From assembly GCA_025024175.1 (NCBI GenBank), contig QCXZ01000041.1, positions 2,661,786 to 2,725,785 on the forward strand: a stretch of 64,000 bases of DNA. The letters are read 5' to 3'. Made by a program: the position numbers and the translations under genes. Every line of letters begins with the position of its first letter. Positions within the stretch are counted from its first letter, which is position 1. This document shows positions 1 through 13,383 of this stretch, in pieces. The notes under the pieces were generated by a model that searched no databases, was not told where the DNA came from, and saw only the letters and a list, made by a program, of their open reading frames with translations. This DNA is from Rhyzopertha dominica. Its lineage: Eukaryota; Arthropoda; Insecta; Coleoptera; Bostrichidae.

Positions 1-128
1 GGGATCTACTTCCTAAAGGAAGTGACCTGTAGCCTGACATATTGGAATGCAACTGCATACTTCAATTTGACAGCAGGCCCCCACGGCACTTTTTACTAGC
101 GGGCAAGAACCGACATACATTAAAATGC
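1..128. repeat. Interspersed repeat, copy 1 (copy 2 at 44761-44888)
   Basis: The first 128 bases match 44761-44888 closely over their whole length, from TACTTCCTAAAGGA to CATACATTAAAATGC, with scattered substitutions. The two sequences part right after ATTAAAATGC. At 44.7 kb that point is the start of a long inverted repeat, so this copy lacks the foldback arms. The left side is cut by the window edge. No reading frame is seen. The match is visible directly; that it is part of a non-autonomous transposable element is inferred from the second copy. Confidence 0.85.
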
Positions 129-1590
129 TTTTCTATCAAAACGGATGGATGAAACCTTTAGCGTTTCTAAACTGTTTTGAACAACTTTTCGTTAAAGCAT
201 CGAAGCCGTCTGTAGGCTATGCAATTCAGCTGAGGCTATTTTGTTGAAGCTAAATCAGAACATGATACAACCCTAACGATATACTGGTCCAATACAAGCT
301 AGCTTCCGTTAATTTAATGTCAGAACGACATTTAAGCATTATGTTGCTTTGGACTTTAGCAACTTGATGAAGACTTACTTTTTGTGGGCAATTTTTGGGC
401 AGTTTGTGCTCTGAAATAGACAAATACGAGTAATCTTCGAAGGCTTCCAAACAACACTGATCTGCTTTTTATATTTTAGCCGTACCACAACCCACAATTC
501 CGTCCGTCGTCCCAACACACACGAGTATATTAACAGGATGAGCGTCGGAGTTGTGTGTTCGGCCGGCCAGAGATTGCAGTATCGCAATGAATCAACCAGA
601 ATGGCCCGAGGGCTGTATTGTTTATCAGCTGTCCGGACTCCGGCTCCGGTAGCCGGACTCTCCCCGAGCTCGCGGTTATTGGAGCCGTTTGTATCATTCT
701 GACAACATAATAGAAAACCACACTGGGCCCAGATTAACGCCTTGCTCTCACCAAAGTCCCATCAGATCGGAACGCCTGAAATATTTTCTTGTGGGTCGGT
801 CAAATTGGCCGCATCGATTCGTATAGTCTTGAAGTGGGACTGGGACAGTTGGATTGATGCTTTTTTTTTACTTCTAAGTCGGTGGCAGAGGAAGTCAATG
901 TCAAGAGTGCTTCTCTTCGTTTCATTCGTTTCATTCCATGGATCTACTTATGAGGTTACATCTTCAGTCTTAACATACTGCTGACATATTATGCTGCATT
1001 TATCTTCTAGAGTCTAAACATTAACTGAGTTGGTGCTTTAAAGCATCAAAGTGTTGACGATGTTGTCATTACTTATCTGCAGCAATAAGTGCGCCGACCC
1101 TGAAAGTTAAGCCGGTTTTAACGTGTCGTTCACGAAACAACAATAAACAAAAGCTATCGCAATTGATCCCAGCTTAAAGATTCCGCGCGAATATTTGGAG
1201 GTAATTGAGTGCCTCTCTAGCTCTGTGGAGACGGGTCGGGGTTATCAAGAAATTAACCAAATTATTCCGTTATAAATGTGAGCGCCACTTGGTTTGTTTA
1301 CCTCCAAAATATTTATAAATAACAAAACCAAGAATGTTGAGCGGAAATTCAATCACTAGAAGAGCTGAATTGCCTAAGTGTCGCTAATTTACCCACAAAC
1401 ATCGCTAAAATTCCCAAAACACCACCCTAAGTGATTCAACCGTAACTGTAAGAGACGAATATAAAAAAAACGTACGGTTTCACCCAAAAGCAACACAAGA
1501 TTTATTGCCAGAAGTGTGAATACAAAATTAGAAATGAATTTAATATATTAAAATGCAAGAGGATTATTAAATCACATATACGCTATAAAA
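129..1590. other. Stretch without recognised gene
   Basis: No coding region or element was recognised. A patch at about 540-700 is richer in G+C and CpG, with repeated TCCGG/CCGGA words (CCGGACTCCGGCTCCGG). The rest is ordinary AT-rich sequence. Short open frames here show no protein-like pattern. Confidence 0.4.
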
Positions 1591-1597
1591 TAACAAG

Positions 1598-1705
1598 GTA
1601 AGTATCTAAAAAATATTAAAGCTTATTGGATTAATAAGGTAAGTATGCTTTCGCGATAATATGAATACAATTTTTTTTATAAATGTACCTTTTCTTTTGT
1701 TTCAG
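1598..1705 (+). other. Candidate short intron with tandem donor sites
   Basis: Two ideal 5' splice sites, AAG|GTAAGTAT, occur with GT at 1598 and at 1639. A strong acceptor, a T-rich tract ending TTTTGTTTCAG, ends at 1705. The implied introns are 108 or 67 nt, normal for insects. No coding exon is evident on either side, so this may belong to a 5' UTR or a non-coding RNA, or be chance. Splice motifs are seen; transcription is not shown. Confidence 0.3.
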
Positions 1706-2695
1706 GGATAGCGATGGAATACCGTTAGTGTGCACACGTACGTTTACAAGTTCTTCCCTTTACAAATTGTTCTTTCAGAGATAAAAAAAAAACAAGTGAA
1801 CAAGTGAGATATATAACTGGCGAATTAAGTTAAGTCTGATTTAAATGCTATATAATATTAAATTATATATGTATTTTACACTTAAACAATATGTAATATT
1901 AATTAAAATTGCAATTACTGTACTTTATCAAACGAAATCTTAATAAACAATGATTGAATGACGTTGACCTGGAGTAAGTTAATTTATGATCTAAATATTG
2001 GAAAGATTAAGCTATAAAATCTCGGCAAAACCGTATAAAACCGTCAATTTGAACTAGAAACTAGTGTCGACTTATCTGTTACGCAAGCAGTGGGTTGAAT
2101 CCTAGGGAACGTAGAAAACCTTTCGATTCGGGACTGAGCTGGTTCGGTTCTGGTAAGATGACCTTCAGAATCCCTGGCGTGTTCGATAGAATGTTCGGGA
2201 AAACGTGGTATGATCAGCGGCCTCCAAAGAATCCAGGAACCAGTCAAGGAAAGCAATCGTTCACAAAAGCAGTTCGAACAATCGATCACGCAATCAAGAA
2301 CGTGAAAAGAACCCTATAGTTACAAATTCGTCTTACAACAAAGCCAAAAAGAATCGATTATAACACTCACCTCTGAAGAGGGTTCTTACAAGAAGCAATA
2401 TCGAGCGAAACGTGTGGCGTTGTGATATAAATCCCGCAAAAGCGGCTTGGACGAAGCTCAAATGAAACAACCAACAGCTTTTAGTGTCCAAATAGAATTC
2501 GTTGGTCGGATAATCCCAAAACTTTTGGATGAACGTTGCACAATATGTTCATAGACCGACCAGCGAATTTTCACAACAGACCTGTTTCAAATGCTACCAA
2601 ATACGAATCTAACGGCTCGTGGAAACCACACTGATTCGCATTAATCTCTCACGGTTTTTGTCGACGGCGCGGTAAAAAGTGGTCCACAAGAAGCA
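1706..2695. other. Unassigned stretch
   Basis: Nothing was recognised. The 2090-2320 part stays open in one plus frame for about 74 codons but begins at a TTG and has no family-like motif. A second acceptor-like tract, GTTCTTTCAG, lies near 1777. Confidence 0.3.
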
Positions 2696-2908
2696 TATTC
2701 CACTGGAAATGCAGGTGCGAAAGGAAAAATACTTTGAAGAGAATTCTGGCAATACGGGGGAAGTGCAGAATACTAAATCGAAACATTAGAAATATTTACG
2801 TTGTGAAGGTATTCCATTGGAAATGCCGACGTGATTAAACAATGGAAAATGCAAAGAAGACAACTCTAACAATACGGGGAAAGTTGAAAATGTTATTTGG
2901 AAATATTT
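2696..2908. repeat. Imperfect tandem duplication of about 100 bp
   Basis: 2696-2797 and 2810-2908 share, in the same order, TATTCCAYTGGAAATGC, CAATACGGGG and GAAATATTT, with diverged sequence between. The repeat period is about 114 bp. No protein is evident. Confidence 0.55.
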
Positions 2909-2915
2909 CAAAAAA

Positions 2916-4350
2916 TTATTGTAACACGGTACAGAAATAGTTCAAACAAATTATGAAACAAGCATGTCACCCTTCCAACCCAGAGCAGACGTAGCGGGCT
3001 CGGTGGTACTGATACTATCAATCATTTCTGTATAAGACCATAACAATAGATGACAATATTTCTTGGGGAAACGTATGTTGATATTGGGCAAACCTGTGAG
3101 TGCGGAGAGACGAAGTCGTTAAAGCTAAAGACCAGTTTGGACAGCTCCACAAACATTTTCATTGTGCCAATGGAGAAAATGAAGTGTGATGGCAGTGGCG
3201 GGCATCAAACGGCTTTTCCAGAAATTAAGACAAACCTAGCGTGAGCAAAGCAGAGCATTAAGGGAGTCCGACGTGCTCCTTCCGCTGCCGTAAATAGGGG
3301 TTAGTTTTGCTGATTTATCTGCCGTGCAAATTGGTTTATATTTACGCCGCACGTAAGAGTCAGTCGGAACAGGCGAGAGCAATAAAATGGGCAGTAAAAC
3401 GGAATCAACGTGTAATATTTTGCGACCAATATAGGCAGCTGTTAAACAGTTTATTCTTTTTATCTACATGCCAACAGCGTTGTTAACATGGGAGGTTAAC
3501 AGTCGGCTCAAGACAGACTTGTGTAAACAATGTAGTTCTTTTCTGTTATGATTTACGCTNGCAGCCGTTTATGTTCTGGGGCTAGAGACGCCGGTGCATT
3601 AAAAATTCGGGCAATTATGCTCTTTTTTCCTGTTTTGTCTGTTCGGATGCGCTGTGTCGCCTACACCTGACGCATATATCCTGCCAGGGGAGTTTATTAC
3701 GTTATCTATCTAGCTATTATGAAAGCAATATGCCATTAAGTTGCTGTGATATATTATAGTGCCATTTCCGAGTTTGGTTCCAATGGCCTAACATTTGTCG
3801 TTTTTTAGTCAATTCAAAGATGCGAAAATTAATGATTTGGGGCTAGGATATAGAAGCACCATGAAGTTTTTATAAAAAAAAATGCAGTCGTATCGCCAAA
3901 TCAACTTTTTTGATGACTCAAGGGAATCACAAACCAAAGNGATCATTAACAAAGTTCTTATGTTAGCTGATTGGCAAATAAAAATTCGTGTTATTATAAA
4001 AAAAACAGTGTAGAAAACTGGCCTCATTGGTTACAAGATAAGACTTCTTTTATGAGATTGTATCTGGGAGATGAATCCTGAATACAGCATTGGAATCATT
4101 TCACGAAGCAAGACTCCAAGAATGGATCTAGTATCCAAGAAGACAAAGACGAAATTTTAAGCGAGAAAGTGATGGCCGCAGTTTTCTAGGACGCGGGGGA
4201 AAGACCCTTAATTTGAGTGTATAACAAAAGGGACTANAATAACAAGAAANATCTACAAAGACGTGCTTAAGAATATGAAATAGGCTACGCGCTAAAAAAC
4301 CCACAATTATTATGTTATAAAGTGCATTAGGCATGAACTGTTGAAGCAAT
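2916..4350. other. Stretch without recognised gene
   Basis: No element or gene was recognised. The 3240-3410 part is richer in CpG. Single N bases occur near 3560, 3940, 4237 and 4250. Confidence 0.4.
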
Positions 4351-4351
4351 A

Positions 4352-4790
4352 ATTAATGAAGGGGCTGAAGAACTTTTCTTTTAGTTTGACCCATGTAACA
4401 CTTGCCGCAAGAACAAGTAATTTGGTAAAAACCTTTACTTTACTTACTTAAAATTCTATCTAAATTATTATAAATAGTAACAACTAAAATATCATGCTTT
4501 GTGAGGCCTTGTACATAAGGCAAACTCAACTTTAATTTACTTTGTTCTGGCTCAGAATTTACTTGATTTGGATGAGCACTTTTATTAAAAACTGACCAAA
4601 TATTCTTATTGCTATAACCATTTCTCACTAGCGTTGATCTAGTCTAGGATGATATATCTGGTCAATTTTAAGTAGTCTTTTGGAGAGATGCAGGGAAATA
4701 AATTGTTCACAATAAAAGTTTGTTTGTTGGTAAAAGAGTAACTTCGGGGAGAATCAAGTTAAGCTTTTGGTAATTTATAACATGGGCAAT
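4352..4790 (-). pseudogene. Penelope-like retroelement fragment (linker plus start of GIY-YIG domain)
   Basis: On the minus strand, about 4628 to 4440 encodes a linker with LPYVQGLTKHDI. This resembles the conserved LPY-hydrophobic-GLS stretch between the reverse transcriptase and endonuclease of Penelope-like elements (PLEs). A stop follows, then 4436-4352 reads FYQITCSCGKCYMGQTKRK, the start of a GIY-YIG nuclease: two cysteines, then CYxGQTKRK. The frame ends in a stop soon after, so most of the nuclease is missing. The element at 35.7-35.9 kb carries the same CYIGQTKRKV word, so the two belong to related families. Dead remnant. Motifs are seen; PLE assignment rests on family knowledge. Confidence 0.7.
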
Positions 4791-4799
4791 TTATGTAAG

Positions 4800-7700
4800 A
4801 AACAACAGGTCTGGTACGACAACCATCTTTGTGTATTTTAAGAGGTCCATAAAGCTTTTATTGCAATTAGGTAATTTGTTGGTATTAAAACGAAATTTTT
4901 TTTTTAAGTTGGGAATAAATTCTATTAATAATGTGACGTTCATATCTATAACGTGGAATCTTAATACCCAAACAGTTTCGCTGGGAGGTTGTCTCTTGGT
5001 CCCGATTTGGGATTCAAAGAAACGCTCACCTGTTATAGGAACAACCCAGCAATTTTTCGGTCGCAATTATTGGGATGAATGATTGAGTGGCGGCCAATAG
5101 CATACCTCGATTCCACAGTCCATATGCTGGCCCCCGATAAGTGGTTATTACGGTTTTGTATACAAAAAGTTAAATGTGCCCAAATTTTGGAAGGTATAAT
5201 GGCCCGGCAATAATTCGTAAACCGACTGGCCAAAGAGGATCGGCATTAAATGTGTTCTTATAGAATCCTTGTAATTGGAGGAACGGTGTATGGCTGGATT
5301 TAAACTGTGTTCGTGTCGGTCTCTATTTTGATTTGTGATTGAGGAATTGTCTGTTTGAATAGAAAAGGGTACAATACGCCGTTATTGCTGTAGACCCACA
5401 ACCACTTCATAATACACTTGATCCTTTTTTTAATTATTCTTTGTTTTTTAGCATATCATTTGTTTTTATATATCAGTATTGTATGATGTTCCATTGTCAA
5501 GTGGCCTTCACTGTCAGTAGACAGTTATTGCAAACTAATTTAGGCAATAATCGTATAATCAGAAAATAAATTGTTGTTTGAAAGAAATCTATTATTATGG
5601 GTCTTGTCCATGTCCAACATTATTTCACAAAACACTATTATCTACTGATTAGGCAGATTACGGATTACTTCCTTTGATGATTAGTTGACTATAATATTCT
5701 ATATAGCCATTCTTTATGATGTTGACAAAAATATTTTACACTTGCCTATGTACTAGCTAAATGATCATCACTTTCATGTAATAAATTTAGGTATTGTTCA
5801 TACTAAACTAAAATCGTGGCTTGCGAGCTCTGGGAACCCGGATATATAGCAATAAAGAGGCGCCCACCGAACAGGAAACAATCCGTATTTTATTTTTCTC
5901 AAAACGTTTACGACATCGTCGAGTAATTATTCACACAAATATTTACATTACAATTATGCTGCGAGTGTTACGCCGCGGTGAGCGGAAGAGCGTACTAAAT
6001 TTTTTTAAATGCCACGCCTTTGTAACGGATGCACACGGCGAAGTGTACTTAAGGGGGGCAGGTACGTACTTAAAAATATTTTTAATATAAACACCGCGTT
6101 ATTTGGGTGCTAAAATCTGGCCAAGTTATGAATTCTATTTCTGCGCCGGTTTCTGTTTTGTTTAAACGCCAAACCTATTTAAATTTTATTGGGCCGAAAC
6201 GCCGGTATAATAATTCCGCGTTCAAATGTTTTATTATTCATTCATCAAATGGGACCAGAATAAACATAGAAAAATGAATGGCGAATGGAAAGTCTGTCCA
6301 GGCCCATCGCAAGCCTCTTGTTTACACTCAATGCCTCGATAGTTCGTATCTTTCGGGATACTGAAGTTATTTTCTGTTGTGGTGACATGTTATGTTATGT
6401 TCATCTTATGTTAGCTATAATTTATGAANTTGTTCTGCACNCAAACCTGCATNACCTTTTATGTATGCGAGAAGCTCACCTNAACGTCTTGTAGATTGTT
6501 ATTCCTCAAAAACATCTCGCAAACTGTCATTCTTTGCAGCATAACCTTTTGCAACAGCAAAGTTAAAGATGACAGATGATTGGTTATTACCATTAGCTTC
6601 ATTACCCATGAGGCAATTCGAATTCGAATAATACATGTTAGAATTACTGATAGTTTTCCACCTCAATCGACAAACCGCAAAATATAAACTAGTATCAAAA
6701 CCTTATGCGAAGAGTTGATCGTTAATATTTAAAATAATCAAAAGATGGGTTGTACATGAGCCAGGGCAAAACACACCAGTAACAGAGCAATATCTAGTAT
6801 CATAATTTTCATCCAAATTTGACATATTCAGAATAAAAAATCAAATTCAACAACACCTATGAAGCAAAATTTGTACCTTAAGATACCTGTGATAGCCATA
6901 ATAAAAGACATGTACCATCAAAATCGAGCATAATATAAGCGATCCCATTTTGGGTGTATTGCACTAAAAATTATGAGGGGTGTTGTTACGGTGGTATTAG
7001 AAAGAGATTTGTACAACCAAATAAAAAAACACGCATTGAAAAACTTAAAAAATGCTGGTTCGTGGTTTGTACAATACAATATTGAAGAACTTTTTAACAA
7101 ATTGGCAACAATAAGTATGTCATCAGAAGTATAGTCAGATAATACAATATTAATGTATCAAATACTGATATACTGATGACCGAAAGCAATACTGATTGAG
7201 ATCTTAACAATCTGAAAAAGAACAAACCTTAAGATGAACCTGTTGTTTAATAAATAACTGCCATACGATTTTGCGCCTGAAATTTGATAATGTAGATGTC
7301 CCTAAAGCTCCCTAAAGAGTTTTACGTGTTTATAAAATATGCACTTTGGTTTTTCATAGCGATCAAATTAGAAGTGGGCAAAACCGAGGTTATGAACCTA
7401 CACAATAGTAACAAAGATTTGCTACAAGCGGTAGAACTTCCTTTGACAATCCGGCCACAGGTACAGGAGAAATGCCAGGAGCAGGCTCTTTAGGTCCATG
7501 AAAATTCATCTACATTATCTAACCTTTTGTTATTCTTGTTTTTTAATTGTCGTATTGATTGTAATAAATCAGAAGTATGAAAAGAGCGGAATATTTAGTA
7601 GAAGGAACTAAATGGATTACTTTCCTCAAAACGATTTTGAAGAATGTCTTTTTTCTACCTGTGGTGATCCCAGCAACCCAACATACATCCGCCACCCTAA

Positions 7701-10440
7701 TGCACCAGCATCAACGCGGAGTAACAACCAGCAATATTTAAATGGAGTGTAATCATTCTTAGCGGAAGCCTGACGATGATGTATAATATTTCAAGAGAAC
7801 GAATCAATCATGCTAGGCGGTACACTCCGGCGGCTAAGATTTTTGGGGTGCCGAAAAGCAACAATTAGCTTGTTTAAACAACATACCGGCGCATTAGCAT
7901 CAGAAGTGCGTAATCCGTCTGAGGATCGTTGCGAAATCCATACAGATCCATCATAACTTGTCAACCCTCGACAAAGCCGTACAGTTTACACCTGGACGTT
8001 TTTAATATCCTAAAAATCCTGCGGCGAAAAGAGCATTTATCTAAAACACATATTTTGAGCAGATGTTGCCGAAATTATGGACTCGGGGGGTTGTAAAAAT
8101 ACTGGCTTTGCACTGGGGTAAAAACTAAATTAAACCTGACGCCGCCGTGGAATGATGAAAGATTATTGTGGTTCATAAAAGTAGCGTGCTAAATTAGGAA
8201 TGTACCTCGGTGAACCCAAGAAATTTCGCCCTCTTTTCATTGCGCGAGGACTGCATCGTTTTTGGTGCAACTCTATTCAAACAATACCATAAATCCAGAT
8301 GTCCTTTTTGTATTTATTGCTCAATCTAGGGTTGACATTCAGTACCAAAATGCATTCTACTCTAAGATAGGTTCCTATAAGTTTACAGCTTGATGGAGAC
8401 ATCTAAACTTGATGATAATATGAAAAAAATATGCATGCAATTATTACCAGTACTTTTTGGTGCATATTTCTTTGCAAAATGATGACAGTCGTTTAATATA
8501 TGGTCAAAACGTGCTACCTCGACATGAAAAATGTTTTCAGAACCATTTGAATTGGAAAATAATGCCGCAGGTGAAGAACCTGGTTTATGAGTATAATTTA
8601 AGATGGATGGCCACTTGTATGGTTTTGATTACCATAATGTACGCAAAGACTACTGCAGTATACGTAGAAAGAAAGTAATGACTCAACTTAGTCGTTTAAC
8701 GTGCAACGTTTTTAACTGTGAATATTTTTGCCTCGTGTTTTTGGAAAAGACTAATGAAAGTCCAGTTTTACAGCATATATATTGACAACAGTAGGGTTTA
8801 TACTCCGATGCATTCTTAATAATAATATTGACTAAACAAGGAAGTAAAAACAATCAGTCAGATACATCTAAATATATACGAATATACAGTGATATAATAA
8901 AATAAGAACTATTTCTAATGTAATTATCTGTATATTATCTGTATATTGGCAGAATCAATGAATTTCATTTCTATGTAATACTATTAATATTAAAGTTATT
9001 AGCCATTACGGCAACAACATCTGTATATCTATAGCATAATATCGGAAATGAGTTTGTAGATTGTAGATTAGATTGTTTTCCAGATACTTAGCTTAATAAT
9101 AATAATAGGTTTGTTATGCTATTATTCCAAAAACAATTTTGTTAACTTTGTAGCTATATCTAATGTTTTTGAGGTACTGGCACACTCATAAATAATCCAG
9201 AATCCACATCAAATGATGTTAGTCTGTGATTGTGTTTAATGTCAATTTTCTTTAAATATCTTTACTAAATCTAAAATTTACTGTAAAGCAATATTTGTTT
9301 CCTGATTTATTCTTACCTCTTAGCTTTTTAGAACTTTTGTCTGTCATAGAATTGCGCATTGTATATTTAATAAACTTCCAACAGTAGTTCTCGTCTTTTT
9401 GGGTATAGTTCTGCTATTTCCATCTTCAACAGTACGTCTTTGCAATATCTATCAACTTTTTAAAATCTTTATTATATTCGTTGGCATGCACTTCAATAAA
9501 TTTTGGGTACACTGATTAACTAACAACAAATCCACCGTTGTTAGGGAAATTTTAGTTTTGAGTTAAAAATACTATAGAACTATTAAAAAAATTGTACCTT
9601 GGTAAACGTTGCCTGCTAGCTAAGATTTACTATTACGACCGGCTTTAAAAGGTTTTTCAAAAATATCAGCTGACTTTCAAGTAACATTGTGTGTAATGCG
9701 ATAAAATAGTCGGGATGGTCCACAAAAAAAAATTGCTACAAATTAACATTCGGAACACCTGTCAGTATCTAACTCTGCTTGATCACTTTCAGCTCTTGCT
9801 TCATGGTTTCGAGAATGCAAAAAAATATGGAATCTATTAAAATTATCACGTGTGTAGGTGTCTGGAAATAGAAACTTCCAATAAAAATAGCTTGCTGTAA
9901 GAATCTTGTCAAGAGATTGCTGCTGTCTTCAGCTTTTAATATTATTTATTAATTAAATAAATTATCTAAATAAAGCCTAGATTAAATAATGAGATTAGGT
10001 AAATGAAAATGAAAGACCAAGTAAAACCCAGAAGTTTTTGAAAGTATGGTTGGTAATAGAAAAATCAGAATTAATAATTTAACATTGATGATAAGAACGC
10101 ATGAAATATTACAATGATGTATTATTACTGCTTACTTAAGAATTTGTCTTTGTCGTAGTCAGCAAACTTGTTTGAAACCGGCTGCTATATAAGACGAAAA
10201 AGTCTGAAAAATTGTTTACGGTGTCGATGTATTGTAAGCGTTTTTACTAAAATCTTTTTAATTGGCAGTTTGCTATCTGCTGCTACCGCTAAGCAGTGGT
10301 GCTGGTGTAAAATCTTAAAACTGTTAAAGATCATATAACTAAGATATAACTAGCATCACTGTACCAAGAGAGAAAAAGTTAGTTTTCTTAGTTAAGAGAT
10401 ATATCCATATTGGAGCGATAGCACCGAGCAGAATTATTCA
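4800..10440. other. Long AT-rich stretch without recognised gene
   Basis: No clear gene or element. Four N bases fall within 6429-6482. Around 9330-9590 the minus strand has a protein-like run (YPKFIEVHANEYNKDF) broken by stops; it may be a decayed element of unknown type. The 5820-6110 and 7640-7880 parts are richer in CpG. Other open frames are short and lack motifs. Confidence 0.4.
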
Positions 10441-10990
10441 TCGAAAGCAATAAACCATAATGTTCGTTACCATATTTAGCTTATTCCTGGAGTGCATCGA
10501 ATATTTTTTCCACGCCATAATCCCAGGCCATATTTTAGTTTTTATCTTATCGGGCGTGCAGTTCTATCTGCCACAGACACTTCCCACAAAGTCGAATCGT
10601 ATTTTGCCCGTTTTTTTCTCGGTGCTCGGCCATAAAATACATGTTAAATGGCTCATAGAGAAACCTCATAATACGAAATTGATATCTCGAAAAAGATGCC
10701 GCCTTTCAAATCCACCCCAAATCGCGAAATTGAAAGGGTCACGTGTTTGGATTTAGCTCATTGTGTTTCATGACTTTGTACTTCCATCCCCGGACGATTC
10801 CTCGCTGTTAGCTAGTTTTATGTTTCTTTTTTGTAGTTTGCGTCAAGGGTGCGATGAATGGGGATGATGTAAGTTGTAATCATGAGCAGCGGCGGGGTGG
10901 CTCCCGAGGCTTATGATATTTAGGTGAGTCTCTGTTTCGCGTAGGAGATTCGGCAGCAATCAATAACGACGAGAATGCGAGGGGTTTCAT
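10440..10990. promoter_or_regulatory. CpG-richer island, possible regulatory element
   Basis: This patch stands out from its AT-rich surroundings. It holds CCATAAAA, a posterior-Hox/Caudal-like site, and an E-box CACGTG at 10740-10745. A 98-codon frame at 10460-10756 has no recognisable motif and is probably fortuitous. Enhancer function is inferred only from composition and site content. Confidence 0.25.
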
Positions 10991-13298
10991 ATAGAGCAAC
11001 TGGAGCAAGGATTTAACTGATTGTGTTATTTGTTTGGTTCATGACGTTATAATTCTTGCTAATAACATCCAGTTGTCGGATTATTAGCCGTATCTACTAA
11101 ACTGGGGTATAATCACTCTCTATTAGCAATACTAAAACAATTATGTCATCCCAGAGAAGACCAAGATTTGTTGGTCAAAGTAAGGTGAAACATCGCTTCC
11201 TAATGCAATTTTTCACTAAAAATGGTAAAATGTAAAATAAAATCAATTAAATTTACAAATTTTTGGTAAGATTCTCCAGAGTTAAAGTAGCGGATAAGAT
11301 ATTGCCAAAAAATGCTTGGAGATTTCCTTGTGTATGGATTTCCTTTAATTATTCATTATTTGTACAGTCGTATTCTCTTGATGTTAAAACTTATCCCTAA
11401 ATCTTTTTCAAACCTTCGTTATTAGGTTCAAAAATTTCGAGATTATGTTAAAATCCAGAAAACTCCTTTATTTGACATAGATCACTCTACGAATTATATT
11501 TATGTAATACGTAGATTCTTTATCGTTTATACCATCAAAAATGTAGAATATAAAATGTAAATATTAAATGGCAAACGGACTATACAATCGCAATTTCTCA
11601 AAAGTAATCTGTGCCTTCAATTCATGGAAGCACCTATTTCATTTTCTATGATGTGGTCCAGAAAAAAAAACTGATAAAAACTAAATATGAACTAAAAATG
11701 AGCATAGGCATTTGATAATATATTTCGATCAAAATTTTTATCGGGAACCTCCTTTTTTTAACAAAACAGGGGTGGAAACGTCCTTTCGTCGCAAAAATAG
11801 TTATATCATAAAATGTTCACAACTAAATTATCTACAAGGTGGTATTTTTTTTATTTATGAAGCTGCAGGAAAGGTATGCAAAAGTAGATCCAGGGTTTAA
11901 CAAATGATGTGTAGTCCATTGTTATCGTAAATCATATAACACCAAAAAGGTGCTTTTAGAAACCTTTTTTACTTTTTTAGAGGTGAAAACGTTGAAGTAA
12001 AAAAAAGTTTTATGTATTTGAGACAACCCAGCCAGTCTACATCACCCATTCCTTTTTGTGCAAAATAATTATATTGGATTTTACAAATAAACAATTTTTA
12101 ATGTGCCACTTTTGTATTTTATCCATATCTTCGTTTTTATACTTTATTAAAAAAGTTAAACATTATTGAACAAGAAATAAAGAACATGATTTTTGTAGAT
12201 ACCCCAAACATATTTGTCTCAAAATTTGAACTCCTAACCCCATAGAGAAGAGAACAGATCTAGTTTAGTTTGATTACGAATATTTTCGTTTGATTGTAGT
12301 AACATGGCGACCAAAGAGGCATGTATTGGGCATTTATAAACCGTTAAATAATCACCACCTCACCGAGCAACCATTAGGATTAACCAGTTTAAATCTGACA
12401 CCTACAACAACCTCAATTAAGAGCTATATGCAAATGAATAAAATCTCTAGAGACGAACGAATGTACGTCTTTATCATAACCAGCAATCTTCGACTTTATA
12501 TTACCATCGGTTTATATTTTAATTGCTCTCATTTATTAAGACACAATTGCTAATCACAGTACCGCCCAAAAGTTATAACCCGTTATTTATCCGCGCCATT
12601 ATTTCATCTGCTGCAAGAAAAAACAGAACTAGAAAATTAAATCCTGGCCGGAGGCCCAAACCCCCTGCGTCGGGTTCACCCCTTTATTTATCTAATATTG
12701 GATACAGAAAATTTTACAATGCAACTGGTATTGTGTTTCTTTTATCCTATTTTGATTTTTGCCATAATACGTGTGTATCGTATTAAATTACAAGTTATGA
12801 ATTGACGTCATGCCATTTAGCCCCCTATCGCAGTAACACATACGGATTGCTGAGCGCGTCTGCTATTGTAGATTACGAGGGGATAGCTTTTATGGCAGGC
12901 AATACTACATCTGTTGTCCGCTCTGTGTGTGAGACTACGTAAGTATTTTCGTAAGGGTTGCAACCCCTGGAGTAGACATGATCGAAAATAATTATCGTCA
13001 AAACCGCGAATTGACATGATAGAGTTTTTGCTGGGTTGTACCAGAAAGCTGCCAATGTTTTATTGCGGTTTTTACAATTCTATAGTTACCACACAAACTA
13101 TGGCTCTATAATCATAGGCGGATGAAGTAAAACATTCTCAATTGGTCTTTACTGCCAATTTATCGAGCTGATCACGAAAATAAAGTATATTAGCAGCCTC
13201 AGAATTTCTAGATGCCAAATAATTGTGCACCTATAAAATTTTGTACTTTTTTAGTAGCATTACATCTAATTTATTAAACACTGCTTTTTTATTTACAG
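10991..13298. other. Stretch without recognised gene
   Basis: AT-rich with no recognised element. Slightly more GC-rich parts lie at 12590-12690 and 12820-13030. Confidence 0.4.
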
Positions 13299-13336
13299 AT
13301 TCCACTACCTGGCAAGGCGATTTCTGGCTTAAAATG
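13299..13336 (+). other. Candidate 38-nt micro-exon
   Basis: A good 3' splice site, CTGCTTTTTTATTTACAG, ends at 13298. A good donor, ATG|GTAAGA, starts at 13337. The 38 bases between read in one frame as IPLPGKAISGLK. No neighbouring exons were identified and the LINE at 13384 begins just downstream, so this may be chance. Confidence 0.2.
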
Positions 13337-13383
13337 GTAAGATANAATATTTAAGNACAACAAAAATACTGAAACAATTTCAN

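Noticed and set aside
10460..10756. 98-codon frame as a possible gene
   Set aside because: No family motif or domain, and it lies in a CpG-richer patch where stops are rarer.
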